Assembly (NCBI RefSeq): GCF_002741015.1
Contig: NZ_CP016617.1
Location: 124,001 to 188,000, forward strand
DNA: 64,000 bases
Source: Microvirga ossetica
GTDB lineage: Bacteria > Pseudomonadota > Alphaproteobacteria > Rhizobiales > Beijerinckiaceae
Direction: 5' to 3'
This document shows, one piece after another, positions 9,407 to 18,997 of this stretch. Below the pieces are notes generated by a model. The model did not search any database. It saw only the letters and a list, made by a program, of their open reading frames with translations, and had not been told where the DNA came from. Within the stretch, counting starts at the first letter, position 1. The number at the start of each line of letters is the position of its first letter. Both the position numbers and the translations under genes were made by a program.

Positions 9407-9783
9407 GAGGATCAACCGCTTGCAGCATGGCAATGACCGAGCCGACTGCCATGCGCGCCGGCCTGCATCTGTTTGCACCGCGTCCCGGAGCGGGAAAGAT
9501 CCGGGTGCTCTACGGTGACCGTGCCGGCCGTCTTCAACGCGATCATCGGCACCGAGCCGTCGCCGTCGGCACCATCAGGCACACGGATCGCGTTCCAAAT
9601 GCCGTCCGTCCGGCCCTCGTCGAGCAACTCACCTCACCAACCAGCCTACAATCCCCATAGCGCCATCCCCGTCTCGCGGCTTCGCTCAATCCGGCTTCAA
9701 TGAGGTCCTTCCGGATGAGGGCCTTCACACGTTCCGTCGCGACCGGACCTCACAGAACCCTCCAGATTGAGTGGCCGAGATGC

Positions 9784-9974
9784 CTATGATTCCAGGAGGG
9801 TGCTGAAGCCTTCCGGCTTCGGCGCCAAGCTGCCGGTGGCCCGATACGCCGCTATCAGCCGCACCACGAAGGCGACCGACACCTCAAAAGCCGGGCGGCC
9901 GCGTGGCAGGAATGGCCCGACTCGACGAATCATGCCACCCGATGGCGTAGATCCAGCGAGTAGGACTTGGTCAT
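9784..9974 (-). pseudogene. IS630-family OrfA, N-terminal remnant
   Basis: From ATG at 9974 the minus strand reads MTKSYSLDLRHRVA, then a stop, then FVESGHS...VSVAFVVRLIAAYRATGSLAPKPEG, the IS630 helix-turn-helix N-terminus. It is broken by the internal stop and ends at the IS5-terminus piece (9766-9806). A second remnant of the same gene start lies at 38595-38660. Confidence 0.75.
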
Positions 9975-10097
9975 CGCTCATCTCCTCCCAGGAAGAGGGC
10001 TGAGTTGAGCGATGGGGTGGACGGCCCCTGACCCAGCGGCATCGCGATGTACCAGGATGGTGCTGTCAGTGACCATCAACGGAAAGGGACCGTCCAG

Positions 10098-10331
10098 ATG
10101 CAGATTACCACGATCGGCCTCGACATCGCCAAGAACGTTTTCCAGGTTCATGGGGTCAATCAGCAGGGGCAAACGGTCCTGCGCCGGAAGGTGCGGCGCG
10201 ATCAGCTTCTGGCGCTGTTCAAGAGGCTGAGCCATGCCTGATCGGCATCGAAGCCTGCGCGACGGCGCATCACTGGGCCCGACAGCTACAGGCTCTCGGT
10301 CACCAGGTGCGGCTGATGCCACCCGCTTAAC
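10098..10331 (+). pseudogene. IS110-family transposase, 5' part (split by IS21)
   Basis: Starts MQITTIGLDIAKNVFQVHG (first catalytic D). A one-base deletion near 10233 moves the frame: LFKRLS then, shifted, CLIGIEACATAHHWAR with the E motif. A stop at the IS21 target also breaks the frame. The gene resumes at 12897. It was probably already dead when IS21 arrived. Confidence 0.85.
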
Positions 10332-10428
10332 TGCGCATCTCGCGGATCGTGAGCGCTCATTTCGTGGGATCGTGAGCAGGCATTTCACGCGATCATGAGC
10401 GGTCGCGTCGACCGATGGGGTGATGGAG

Positions 10429-11190
10429 TCAGGAGATTTGGTCGCCGTCAAGAGGGCGGGCTCTGGCGTTCTGCTTTCTCATGCTTTCTCCGGCGAGTTG
10501 AAGGCGGTGGGCATTGTGAACAAGACGATCCAAGATTGCGTCTCCAAGAGTGGGATCCCCAATCAGGTCATGCCATGCGTCCACGGGAACCTGGCTCGTG
10601 ACGATGGTCGATGAGCGGCCGTGACGATCGTCGAGGATTTCCAGGAGATCGCGCCGCTCGGACCCGGTGAGCACTGACAAGCCCCAATCATCGAGGATCA
10701 GCACCTGTACGCGACCGAGGGCCTTGAGCAGGCGGCCATAGCGCCCGTCGCCGCGCGCGAGCGCCAATGCCTCGAACAGGCGCGGCACGCGGTGGTAGAG
10801 CACCGAGCGGTTATCCCGGCAGGCCTTGTGGCCGAGCGCGCAGGCGATCCAGCTCTTGCCGAGGCCGGCCGCCCCTGTAATCAGCACATTCTCATGCCGG
10901 TCGATCCAGTCGCCAACAACCAGCCGGGCAAAGACCGCGCGATCGATGCCGCGCGGGGTTCGCCAATCGACGTCCTCGACGCAGGCGTTCTGGCGCAGCG
11001 CCGCGAACTTGAGCCGCGCGGTGAGACGCTTGGTGTCGCGCTCGGCCGCTTCGCGGTCGACCAACAGCCCGATGCGCTCCTCAAAGGACAGAGCGTCGAG
11101 ATCGGGCAATCGTCGCTGCTCCTCGAAGGCTTTGGCCATGCCGGTCAGGCCAAGCGCGATCAGGCGCTCATGGGTGGGATGGGTCAGCAT
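10429..11190 (-). CDS. istB: IS21-family ATP-binding helper IstB
   Basis: 253 aa AAA+ ATPase. Walker A GAAGLGKS (about residue 106), Walker B VLILDDWG (about 168), and the sensor region STIVTSQVP. N-terminal DnaA/DnaC-like helical domain. It lies 18 bp downstream of istA in the same orientation. Family role: oligomerises on target DNA and activates the IstA transposase. Confidence 0.93.
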   Translation of the reverse strand: MLTHPTHERLIALGLTGMAKAFEEQRRLPDLDALSFEERIGLLVDREAAERDTKRLTARLKFAALRQNACVEDVDWRTPRGIDRAVFARLVVGDWIDRHENVLITGAAGLGKSWIACALGHKACRDNRSVLYHRVPRLFEALALARGDGRYGRLLKALGRVQVLILDDWGLSVLTGSERRDLLEILDDRHGRSSTIVTSQVPVDAWHDLIGDPTLGDAILDRLVHNAHRLQLAGESMRKQNARARPLDGDQIS

Positions 11191-11208
11191 CGGTTGGGTC
11201 TCCTGGGT

Positions 11209-12747
11209 TCAGTGGAAGTAACCCTGGCCGCGGATGTTGCCGTGGCGCAGGGGTTCGTGGTCGGGCGTCTCGTCAACGACGGCGCGGTCGAGGCCATTCT
11301 TGAGAATCGACCGGATCGAGGCGACGGAGCGTGCCTTGATGAGGAGGCCGCGCCGGCAGGCGGCCTCGACGCGGGTGTCGCCATAGCTCCTGGCCAGCGA
11401 CAGGATGCCGAGGCAGGTGCGGAAGCCCTGCTCGGGATGTGGACGGTCGGCGATCACCGCCTCGAAGAAAGCCGCGACGGAGGGCCCAATCCGTTCACCG
11501 GCGGCGATCAGGCCTCGTGGGGTCCACTGGCCGTGGCGGCGATGGGCGCTCGGCATATGCTCGGCAACGGTGGTGTGGCCGCGCCGGTTCGGCGCCCGGG
11601 CATGGCTGGCGACCCGCTGGCCCTTGTGGAAGATCTCGACCGTCGCACCGGCAAGGCGCACGTCGACGAGTTCCCGGATCAGGCGGTAGGGCACGGAGTA
11701 CCAGTGGCCGTCGACCTCGACATGGTAGTCCGGCGCGACGCGGCAGCGCTTCCAGCGGGCGAAGACGTAGGGCTCGTCTGGCAGCGCTCCCAGCCGGGGC
11801 CGGTCGATCTCGGCAAAGAGTTCGGCCCGGCTGGAGCCGAAGCCGCGCATCTGGCGGGCGTTGAGTTCGACGACCAGGCTGCGAATGGCGCGATTGAGCT
11901 CGGCGAGCGCGAAGAAGCGATGGTTGCGCAGCCGGGCCAGGATCCAGCGCTGGGCGATTTGGACCGCGACCTCAACTTTGGCCTTATCCTTCGGGCGTCT
12001 CGGCCGCGCCGCGAGAATGGCGGTGCCGTAATGGCCGGCCATCTCGGCATAGGTGCGGTTGAGGCCGGGATCGTAGCGGTCGGGATTGGTCACCGCCGCC
12101 TTGAGGTTGTCGCAGATCACGAACTTCGGAACCCCGCCCAGGAAGGCAAACAGGTTGGCGTGCACGGCAATCCAGTCCGGCAGGCTCTCGCTCGCGCAGG
12201 CCTCGGCATAGGTGTAGTTGGAGGCGCCCATGGCGGCGACGAACAGCTTCATGGGATGGGCTTGGCCGGTCAGCGGATCGAAGACGTCGATGGTGTCGCC
12301 GGCAAAATCGACAAACACCTTCTCGCCGCCCCTGTGGGTCTGGCGCATTGTTGGGCGAACGCGCCCCTTCCAGGCCTCGTAGGTGGTGCAGAACCAGGTG
12401 TAGCCGAAGCCATCGGGATGGGCGGCGCGATATTCCTCCCAGAGCAGCACGCGCGTCACGCCACGCCGGCGCAGCTCCTTCTCGACATAAACCCAGTCGG
12501 GGACCGGGCGCCGATCGGTCTGAGCCGAGGATGGTGCCGGAAACAGCAGGAGTTCGAGCGCGTCGTCATCGAGCCCGTCCGGCAGCGGCCAGCTCAGCCC
12601 TGCCAGACGGGCGCGGCGCAGGTAGCCATGAACGACGCCATTGCTGATCCCCAGCGTGCGCGCGATGACGCGCTCGGTCAGGCCTTGGACATGTCTTAAA
12701 CGAAGTACTTCTCGGATCCGGCGCATCGACAATCTCTGGGTTGGCAT
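11209..12747 (-). CDS. istA: IS21-family transposase IstA
   Basis: 512 aa, usual length. Helix-turn-helix at the N-terminus (VIARTLGISNGVVHGYLRRA), DDE core with D in FVDFAGDTI (about 139) and D in ICDNLKAA (about 200), then a C-terminal beta-barrel region (VDGHWYSVPYRL). Intact, with istB directly downstream. Confidence 0.93.
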   Translation of the reverse strand: MPTQRLSMRRIREVLRLRHVQGLTERVIARTLGISNGVVHGYLRRARLAGLSWPLPDGLDDDALELLLFPAPSSAQTDRRPVPDWVYVEKELRRRGVTRVLLWEEYRAAHPDGFGYTWFCTTYEAWKGRVRPTMRQTHRGGEKVFVDFAGDTIDVFDPLTGQAHPMKLFVAAMGASNYTYAEACASESLPDWIAVHANLFAFLGGVPKFVICDNLKAAVTNPDRYDPGLNRTYAEMAGHYGTAILAARPRRPKDKAKVEVAVQIAQRWILARLRNHRFFALAELNRAIRSLVVELNARQMRGFGSSRAELFAEIDRPRLGALPDEPYVFARWKRCRVAPDYHVEVDGHWYSVPYRLIRELVDVRLAGATVEIFHKGQRVASHARAPNRRGHTTVAEHMPSAHRRHGQWTPRGLIAAGERIGPSVAAFFEAVIADRPHPEQGFRTCLGILSLARSYGDTRVEAACRRGLLIKARSVASIRSILKNGLDRAVVDETPDHEPLRHGNIRGQGYFH

Positions 12748-12896
12748 CGGGCCTCCTCGTGGGTTGAACGAGGCATCCGTAGCCGGTTGAGTTGTCGGCC
12801 GAAGCTCCCGGCACCTCCGAAAAGGTGCTCACGATCCTCTGAAATCGTTGCTCACGGTGCCGCGAAATCGCTGCTCACGATCACGCGAAACACGCA

Positions 12897-13685
12897 CTTA
12901 ACTGAAGGCCTATGTCAAACGGAACAAAAATGACGCCGCCGATGCCGAGGCGATCTGCGAAGCGGTCACACGGCCAAGCATGCGGTTCGTGCCGATCAAA
13001 TCGCCGGACGCGCAAAGCGTGCTGATGTTGCACCGTGCCCGTCAACTGTTGGTCCGCCAGCGGACCGCGCAGGTGAGCGCCTTGCGGGCTCATCTGGCGG
13101 AGTATGGCATCATCGCACCCAAGGGCCGTCCTCATGTTCAGCAACTGGTTGACCTGCTCGACAGGGGCGCGGACGGGCTGCCGGAGCTCGCCCGGCAGAC
13201 GCTGCTGCTGATCGCCGACATGATCTCAGGTCTGAGCCAGCAAATCCGGAAGATTGAGATTGAGCTCATGAAGTGGCATCGGGCCGATGCCGTGTGCCAG
13301 CGTTTGGAGACGATCCCCGGTATCGGCTTCATCACCGCCACCGCCCTGGCCGCGACCGTCAACGATGCGCGCGTTTCGGTCCGGGCGCCAATTCTCGGCC
13401 TGGCTCGGGCTGGTGCCCAAGCCGCATTCCTCCGGTGGCAAGGAGCGGCTGGGCGCGATCTCGAAGATGGGCGACCGCTACCTGCGCCACCTCCTCGTCG
13501 TGGGGGCAACCGCAGTTCTCCGCTATACAAAGCGCAAGGCGACATCGGTCAATCTTTGGGCGAGCCGGCTGCGGGAGCGCAAGCCAGCGAGACTAGTCAC
13601 CGTTGCGCTCGCCAACAAGATTGCGCGGATTGCCTGGGCCGTGATGGCACGGGGTGAGACCTACCGCGCCACAGTGGCTGCTTAA
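12897..13685 (+). pseudogene. IS110-family transposase, 3' part (split by IS21)
   Basis: Resumes LKAYVKRNKNDAADAEAICEA, the intact third DEDD motif, continues to ETIPGIGFITATALAATVNDAR, then shifts frame near 13375 to SGRQFSAWLGLVPK...GGKERLGAISKMGDRYLRHLL and ends RATVAA. The frameshift confirms a pseudogene. Close relative of the gene at 4607. Confidence 0.85.
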
Positions 13686-14196
13686 GGCAGCCTGGCTAAC
13701 CAGTTTGGGCAGGGGAGAACGAACGCGTGATGCTGATCCGGTCAAGCCGGGGATTGGGACAACCTGGGTGATTCAGCGCGCCTTGCAGCGCGGTCGAGTG
13801 ATGAGGACCCGATCCACCGACATCATCATGGCCAGCGGTCAGATGTGCCGCATCAACAGGCCGTACATATGACTGCACCCGACCACCCTGCAGACACGTC
13901 AACAAATCCCTTGCCAAAGGGGAGCGTTCTCTAATCGCGGGTCTCCAGTCAAGCGCAAAAAGCTCTGGCACCTTTGCTTCTCCCCGGGTCACGGTTCTCT
14001 CCGCGGTCGGCACGGGCCGCCGCATCATTGGGTTCAACAGCACGAGCCTTCCAAGGTCCACAACGTGATCAGCTGGAGAATCCAGCTCTCACAGGCCCCG
14101 CTTGCGGAATGACCCGTACCCTCGCCCCGAGGAGCAAGCACGGCACCTGGCGCTCACCTCACGATGAAGGCCAGATCAATCTCATCCTCCCCATTC
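13686..14196. other. Non-coding 3' flank of the IS110 at 14197; candidate bridge RNA region
   Basis: About 510 bp with no convincing gene. It lies downstream of the minus-strand IS110 transposase. Blocks near 13948 (CCAGTCAAGCGC) and 13971 (CCTTTGCTTCTCCCCGGG) recur in the 3' flank of the IS110 at 28009 (near 27746 and 27799). Conservation of non-coding blocks next to two diverged transposases fits an IS110-type guide RNA; I cannot confirm folding. Confidence 0.4.
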
Positions 14197-15225
14197 TCAT
14201 GCGGCAGCCTCCAGTTTGGTCCAGCGGAAGGGCTCACCCGTCCGCCAGATCGCATGCAGAATGACGGCGAGCTTGCGGGCCAGGGCCACCCGGGCCTTGT
14301 TGAACCCACTGCGCTGCACCAGCCGCACCGCCCAGGCCTTGAGCGGCGACCAGCGTTGCACCCGAGTCAGCAAGACACCGGCGGCCTCGAACAGATAGGA
14401 TCGCACCAGTTCGTCACCGCATTTCGAGATGCGGCCGCTCCGGTCGATCTCGCCGGACTGATATCGCCGCGGCGTGAGACCCAAATGAGCTCCGACATTG
14501 CGGGACTGCCGAAAGCGCTCCGGGTGCTCGATCGCACTGACATAAGCCAACACCGAGAGAGCACCGACGCCCGGCACACTCATCAGGAGGCGGCACTCGG
14601 CCCGCTGGCGTACCTCCTGCCGCACTGCCTTGTCGAAGCGGGCGATCTGGTCCTTCAGCTCACGCCAGACCTGCAGCATCGGCCGCACAATCCCGGCCAC
14701 CGCGGGCTGATCCGCCAAGAGGGTCTCGACTCGCTCAGAGAACGAGCGGCCATGCGCCATCCCGACCACCAGGCCAAAGACCTTCAGGATGCCGCGGATG
14801 TGGTTGGACAGCTGCGTGGTCATACCCACCAGCTGCCGGCGGGCACCGAGCAGGGCGCGGAGCCGATGCGCTTCGAAGGATTTGACGTGGACGCTGCGGT
14901 ACCAGCCGGTGCGGACGATCTGCGCCAGCCCTTCGGCGTCATTGCGGTCAGTCTTGTTAAGCTGCATGGCCAGAGCAGCCTTGGCGTGGCGAGCGTCGAG
15001 ACAGATCACCTCCAAGCCACGACGACGCAGTTCGTGCACGAGCCAAGGCATCAGCGGACCAGTCTCAATACCGACCTGGAGATCAGAGCCGTGTCGGCAT
15101 AGGATCTGGGCGAGAGCTTCGGGATCGGTCGGGGCCGTGCCGCGCCAGAGGCGGCGGCCCTGCTCATCCACGATGCAGATCGAGGTCTCCTTCTGCGAGA
15201 CATCCAGGCCGGCGTAGTGGGTCAT
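14197..15225 (-). CDS. IS110-family transposase
   Basis: 342 aa, complete. DEDD domain: GLDVSQKETS (D), GIETGPLMPW (E), NKTDRNDAEGLA (D, D). C-terminal Transposase_20 domain: SVPGVGALSVLAY, LGLTPRRYQSGEIDRSGRISKCGDEL with the serine-containing region. It shares architecture and flanking non-coding motifs with the gene at 28009. RNA-guided, cofactor-dependent recombination is known for the family. Confidence 0.92.
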   Translation of the reverse strand: MTHYAGLDVSQKETSICIVDEQGRRLWRGTAPTDPEALAQILCRHGSDLQVGIETGPLMPWLVHELRRRGLEVICLDARHAKAALAMQLNKTDRNDAEGLAQIVRTGWYRSVHVKSFEAHRLRALLGARRQLVGMTTQLSNHIRGILKVFGLVVGMAHGRSFSERVETLLADQPAVAGIVRPMLQVWRELKDQIARFDKAVRQEVRQRAECRLLMSVPGVGALSVLAYVSAIEHPERFRQSRNVGAHLGLTPRRYQSGEIDRSGRISKCGDELVRSYLFEAAGVLLTRVQRWSPLKAWAVRLVQRSGFNKARVALARKLAVILHAIWRTGEPFRWTKLEAAA

Positions 15226-15433
15226 CGTCTGCTCCTGCTCTGTTGGGCCGATCAGACTGTCGCCTGATCGGCGTTTCCGCCAGAGCCCTCGCGCTACCCG
15301 CGATTACCCGATGTCCACACATGAATCACAGATCGCGCCAGCCAAAAACCCGGGGAGTCGGATTTACAGTCCGATGCTCTAAAAGGACCAAGTTTGCGCG
15401 ATGAACCGCCCTTATACCAACCGGCGCTGATCC

Positions 15434-15500
15434 TCATGCATTCGCCCAGTCGCGCAGGCCGATGGACATGATGGTCCAGGGTTGGTTGGTCAGCTTGTTC
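15434..15500 (-). pseudogene. IS630 transposase, C-terminal tail
   Basis: Reads KLTNQPWTIMSIGLRDWANA then stop, the typical IS630 C-terminus. It joins directly to CCEAWN of the fragment at 17983 once the LSR-1 insert is removed. The same tail occurs at 38795 and, diverged, at 53551. Confidence 0.85.
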
Positions 15501-15523
15501 GATCACGCATCTTAGTGCCCTCC

Positions 15524-17590
15524 TCAACAAGCCAACCGAGGGACGGGAGAGAGGCGGTCCACCTTGCCGGCTTTGAGCTTTTGGAACGCGCGCAAGGTCG
15601 TGGGGCCATCCGGGAACAGATAGAGACCTGTCTTGGCATCCAGTTCAATAGCAATCGTGCCGTTGTAAATGCGGTCATAGATCCAGTGCGGCGTAACGCC
15701 GAGCTGGGCCGCGAGTTGGGACACCGTCAGGCAGCCGGGGATGCGGCGCGGATGCGACTGGCGGCGTTCGCGCAGGATGCCGTGCCGCAGCCGGATGGCC
15801 TGAACTGTGCTCGGCAAGACCGCCTGGCGCAGAGGTGAGCGATGTCCGGCGGCGGTCAGCGCGGCGGCGATGGCCGCATCACTCTCACCCGCGCGGGCGC
15901 GCTCGACGATGGCGGCTTCCATCTCGCCGCTCCGTGACAGTTCAGCGAGCGAGCCAACCGTAATTGGCAGCGCGATCTCGCTCGTCGCGCCGCCGCGCCA
16001 GACGAGGCGTAGGGCGATCGTGTCCCGGACGGCACGGTGGATCACCACCTTGTCGATGAGGCATCGCAGCAGCGCCTTCTTGCGCACCGTGGTGAGGGCC
16101 GGTTGCTGCCATAGATCCGGCAGGCGCCGACCGACCTCGGTAAACGCGGCTTGGAGATCAGGGCCGACACCGAACGGGATGACGCGGCCTTCTTCCGGCG
16201 CCGCATCGGCGAGCGCGGCTTCGGCCTGGCGCAAATCACGCAACGTTTCCTCCCAGCGCCGCTCGAGTTCAGCCGCGACGAGACGGTTGTCTGGATCGAC
16301 CTGATCGAACTGCCGTTCGGCCAGCGCCGCCCGGTAGCGCAGCCGCTCAACCTGTTGCGCTTGAGCCTTCAGCCCGGCTGCGTCTGCCTCGCGCCGGAGG
16401 GAAACAGCCTGCGTGTAGGCATCCAACTCGGCGGGGGTGAGGGCCTTGAAGAAAGCCGCCACGGCCTCGGCATCGACCGGCGCGGCCGGGATGACTTGGC
16501 ACACCGGAACGCCATGCTGCTGACGAAGATAGTTGCACATGTACCGGGCGCCGCCCTTGTACTGGACCACCATCTTGTGACCGCACGCGCCGCAGTAAAC
16601 CATCCCGTGCAGCAGCGCGGCACCCTCGCGCGGCACGCCACGCGTCTTGTTCCGGTCGTACTCAGCGTAATTGTCGCGCAGCATGGCCTCGATCTTCTCG
16701 AACGTCGCCCAGCTGATATAGGCGGGGTACTGGTCCTTCACGACGATCCTCCACTGCTCGCGCGGGAGCCTCTTTTGCGAGCCTTTGCCTAAGGGCGCTG
16801 TGCGGACCGAGCGGGTGCGCCCGTAGACAAAAGCGCCGGCGTAGGCGGGGTTCTTCAGCACCTGCAGGATGGCCGCAACGGTGGGTGGGCGCCAGACCGT
16901 ATCGCCGAACCGTCCCCGGCGCGGGATGCTCAGGCCGCGCTCGTTGAAGGCGTGCAGCACCTTGCTGGCCGAGCGGAGCCGCAGGAAGGTCGTGAAGATC
17001 AGATCGAGGCGGGCTTGCACCTCGCGGTCAGGGTTCTTGACCACCACACCGCCAGTCTCCCGGACGAGGCCGACCGGCAAGATCAGCGCCAGCTCTCCGC
17101 GTGCGGCCTTGTTCAGGAGACCAGCCGTGAGGCGGGCGCGGATCGTGTGCAACTCGACTTCGGAGAGGGTCCCCTTGAGCCCGAGCAGCAGGCGCCCATT
17201 AGCGGTGCCCGGATCATAGACTCCGTCGCGGTCGGCAATGAGGCAGTCCCTGTAGCCGCACAGATCGAGCAGTGGGTACCAGTCCGAACAGTTTCGGGTC
17301 AGGCGCGTCACCTCGGAGGAGAGCACGATGCCAACCTGGCCGAGCGTAACGCGTGCGATCAGGTCCTTGAAGCCCTCGCGGTGGACAGCGGCTGCGCCGC
17401 TCAGCCCGAGGTCGGCATCGATGATCTCGACGTCCTCCTCACGCCACCCGAGGCCGAGCGCGCGCCGACGTAGATCGTACTGCAGGCGCAGACTCTCCTG
17501 ATTGCTCAGCACCTGGTGCGGACTGGACTGGCGGATGTAGATGACCGCGTGGCGGGCCAGATGCCGGTCGGTGATAAGTTCCGATCTCAT
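15524..17590 (-). CDS. Large serine recombinase of LSR-1 (copy A)
   Basis: 688 aa. Resolvase domain about residues 14-165 with the catalytic serine in YIRQSS and the SEVTRLTRN motif. Recombinase domain about 190-300. Zinc-ribbon YCGACGHK...CNYLRQQHGVPVC about 335-370. Coiled coil about 385-470. C-terminal helix-turn-helix (LTVSQLAAQLGVTPHWIYDRIYNGT) ends at LSPVPRLAC. Complete; predicted protein identical in copies B and C. It cuts and rejoins att sites through a phosphoserine link and is presumably both integrase and excisionase for this element. Confidence 0.93.
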   Translation of the reverse strand: MRSELITDRHLARHAVIYIRQSSPHQVLSNQESLRLQYDLRRRALGLGWREEDVEIIDADLGLSGAAAVHREGFKDLIARVTLGQVGIVLSSEVTRLTRNCSDWYPLLDLCGYRDCLIADRDGVYDPGTANGRLLLGLKGTLSEVELHTIRARLTAGLLNKAARGELALILPVGLVRETGGVVVKNPDREVQARLDLIFTTFLRLRSASKVLHAFNERGLSIPRRGRFGDTVWRPPTVAAILQVLKNPAYAGAFVYGRTRSVRTAPLGKGSQKRLPREQWRIVVKDQYPAYISWATFEKIEAMLRDNYAEYDRNKTRGVPREGAALLHGMVYCGACGHKMVVQYKGGARYMCNYLRQQHGVPVCQVIPAAPVDAEAVAAFFKALTPAELDAYTQAVSLRREADAAGLKAQAQQVERLRYRAALAERQFDQVDPDNRLVAAELERRWEETLRDLRQAEAALADAAPEEGRVIPFGVGPDLQAAFTEVGRRLPDLWQQPALTTVRKKALLRCLIDKVVIHRAVRDTIALRLVWRGGATSEIALPITVGSLAELSRSGEMEAAIVERARAGESDAAIAAALTAAGHRSPLRQAVLPSTVQAIRLRHGILRERRQSHPRRIPGCLTVSQLAAQLGVTPHWIYDRIYNGTIAIELDAKTGLYLFPDGPTTLRAFQKLKAGKVDRLSPVPRLAC

Positions 17591-17687
17591 AGATCACCTC
17601 TGTGAGGATGGCGGCGACGTCTTCGGCGATCGCGGCGCGGAGTTCGTCGGGCAAGCGTCTCCAGACGCGTTCGGGTCGCATGGGCAT
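17439..17687 (-). CDS. Small LSR-1 ORF (copy A)
   Basis: About 83 aa, starting MPMRPERVWRRLPDELRAAI. Only the first ~35 residues, before the overlap with the recombinase start, look protein-like (amphipathic, AEDVAAILTEVIYEI); the overlapping tail is basic and low-complexity. Same frame in all three copies. It may be a coupling peptide or small accessory; function unknown. Confidence 0.4.
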   Translation of the reverse strand: MPMRPERVWRRLPDELRAAIAEDVAAILTEVIYEIGTYHRPASGPPRGHLHPPVQSAPGAEQSGESAPAVRSTSARARPRVA

Positions 17688-17929
17688 GGCGCCACCCCGC
17701 ACTCGTCGGCCAGGGCGATCAGTTCCTCCAGTGCCTCACGTGTCAGCTTGCACGGCGGCTCACACGACGGCCGTGGAGCAAGGCTCGTCGCTCCGATCGG
17801 AAGCTTCAGCACCACGCGGTCCCGATAGGCGACGAGAGCGTGGCCGTCATGCCGGCGCGCGCTCACCGAGACCAGCAGGAACCGGCGGCCGAAGAGCGGG
17901 TGCCGCGAATCAGTGACCTCGATCTCAAT
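17594..17929 (-). CDS. DUF5372-like small protein of LSR-1 (copy A), start uncertain
   Basis: The open frame carries TDSRHPLFGRRFLLVS, RDRVVLKLPIGATSL and LTREALEELIALADECG, resembling the small protein that accompanies many such recombinases (DUF5372-like, from memory). No ATG, GTG or TTG precedes the HPLFGR motif; I extended to ATT at 17929. The first standard start (GTG 17866) would cut the motif off. Confidence 0.45.
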   Translation of the reverse strand: MEIEVTDSRHPLFGRRFLLVSVSARRHDGHALVAYRDRVVLKLPIGATSLAPRPSCEPPCKLTREALEELIALADECGVAPCPCDPNASGDACPTNSAPRSPKTSPPSSQR

Positions 17930-17982
17930 CGAATCCCGATCCGCCGGGTTGTGGAAGGGGGTATCAACTGACGCTGTCGTTC

Positions 17983-18997
17983 CAGGCCTCGCAGCAGTGA
18001 TCGAGAATGTCCGTGTAGGACGTGAACACCCGGTTCGAGATCCAGTTCTCCCTCATAAATTGCGAGATGTTCTCGACCGGGTTCAGCTTAGGCGCTTTCG
18101 CCGGCAGCGGGAGAAGCGTGATGTTCGATGGCACCTTCAGCTTGCGCGAGACGTGCCAGCCAGCCTGATCGAGCAGCAGCACCGCATGAGCACCTGGAGC
18201 CACCGCCTGCGCGATCTCGGCCAGATGCAGCGCCATGGCTTCGGTGGTGCAACGCGGCAGCACGAGGCCGGCTGCTTTTCCTTGAGCCGGACAGATCGCG
18301 CCGAAGATGTACGTCGAGGCGGTTCGCAGATCCCGCGGCGCCGACGGGCGCGTGCCGCGCCGGGCCCAACGCCGGGTGATCTTGTTCTTCTGGCCGATCC
18401 GCGCCTCGTCGGCAAACCAGATCTCGAGCGGCTTGCCATCGGCCTCGTTGGAGGCGATTTCCGCCACTCGCGCGGGAAACTCTTTTTAAAAACCGCCTCC
18501 GCGGCGTCGCTCTTGGCATGATGGCGCGGGCGGGCCGAGAGCTTGCGATAGCCGAGCATCCGCAGTTCACGGCCCAGCGTCGTCTCGCTCACTCCGATCC
18601 GGAACTCGTCCCAGACCCACTGCACCAGATCCTTCAGCCGCCAACGCACCACGCCATGGGCGGCTGGAATAGGACCCTGCTCCACCAGGGCCAGCAAGGC
18701 CTCGCGGTGGCAGGCCTGGAGCTTGCAGGCATTGCCTGGTGCCGTGCCATCGATCAGGGCTTCGGGTCCATGGGCGTTGAACCGCACCACCCAGTCCCGC
18801 ACCGTCTGCAGCCCGACACCACCGACCCGTGCCGCCTTGGTCCGCGAGCCGCCCTCATAGATCTCGGCCAGCGCCAGCAGCCGCCGGCTTTGTCCTGCAT
18901 TGCGGGCTCCTCTGGCCAAAGCCCGAAGCCGGGCTGCATCATAGTCCGTGCGAAGCTCGATCCCTGGGCGCATGGCGAACCTCCTGGTCACCACCAT
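17983..18997 (-). pseudogene. IS630 transposase, N-terminal and core part, cut by LSR-1
   Basis: N-terminal helix-turn-helix (KAARVGGVGLQTVRDWVVRFNAHG), then a frame change at TTTTTAAAAAGAG (about 18485), then the DDE core: D in WFADEARIGQ, D in LLLDQAGWH, E in PVENISQF. The last codons EAWN meet the LSR-1 end and the tail is at 15434. The homopolymer crossing may be programmed -1 shifting; the LSR-1 insertion replaces the C-terminal tail. Confidence 0.82.

Larger units (their letters stand above)
7225..9765 (+). mobile_element. IS91-family element with tyrosine recombinase
   Basis: About 2.5 kb with two co-directional genes, bounded by split IS5-terminus sequence (GGATTGA at 7218-7224, GATTGAGTGG at 9766). 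No terminal inverted repeats, as expected for rolling-circle IS91 elements. The 360 bp after the transposase (9407-9765) is non-coding and should hold an element end. End positions are good to about 5 bp. Confidence 0.75.
10332..12896 (-). mobile_element. IS21-family element with 6-bp target duplication
   Basis: The ends TGCGCATCTCGCGGATCGTGAGC (left) and, reversed, TGCGTGTTTCGCGTGATCGTGAGC (right) are imperfect inverted repeats. Each is followed by further copies of an ATCGTGAGC-containing motif, the multiple subterminal sites typical of IS21. CTTAAC flanks both sides (10326-10331 and 12897-12902). It carries istA and istB and looks intact. Confidence 0.9.
15501..17982 (-). mobile_element. 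LSR-1 copy A: 2,482-bp large serine recombinase element
   Basis: Contains the recombinase and two small upstream frames. Read with the recombinase gene, the ends are GA-ACGACAGCGTC and GATGCGTGATC-GA; target DNA meets at the GA dinucleotide. Copies B (23802-26283) and C (38862-41343) are exactly the same length. No terminal inverted repeats and no long target duplication, as expected for serine recombinases. Confidence 0.85.

Noticed and set aside
10792..12699. Long plus-strand open frame (635 codons) across the IS21 element
   Set aside because: It is the antisense shadow of istA and istB, which carry clear motifs on the minus strand; high GC keeps the opposite frame open.
13696..14061. Minus-strand 121-codon frame downstream of the IS110 at 14197
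   Set aside because: No recognisable family and it overlaps non-coding blocks shared with another IS110 flank, so an RNA or end region is more likely.
17439..17702. Full 87-codon form of the small LSR-1 frame starting before MPMRPERV
   Set aside because: The leader MRGGA is within the preceding frame's end; the internal ATG at 17687 is better, and even that ORF is only weakly supported.
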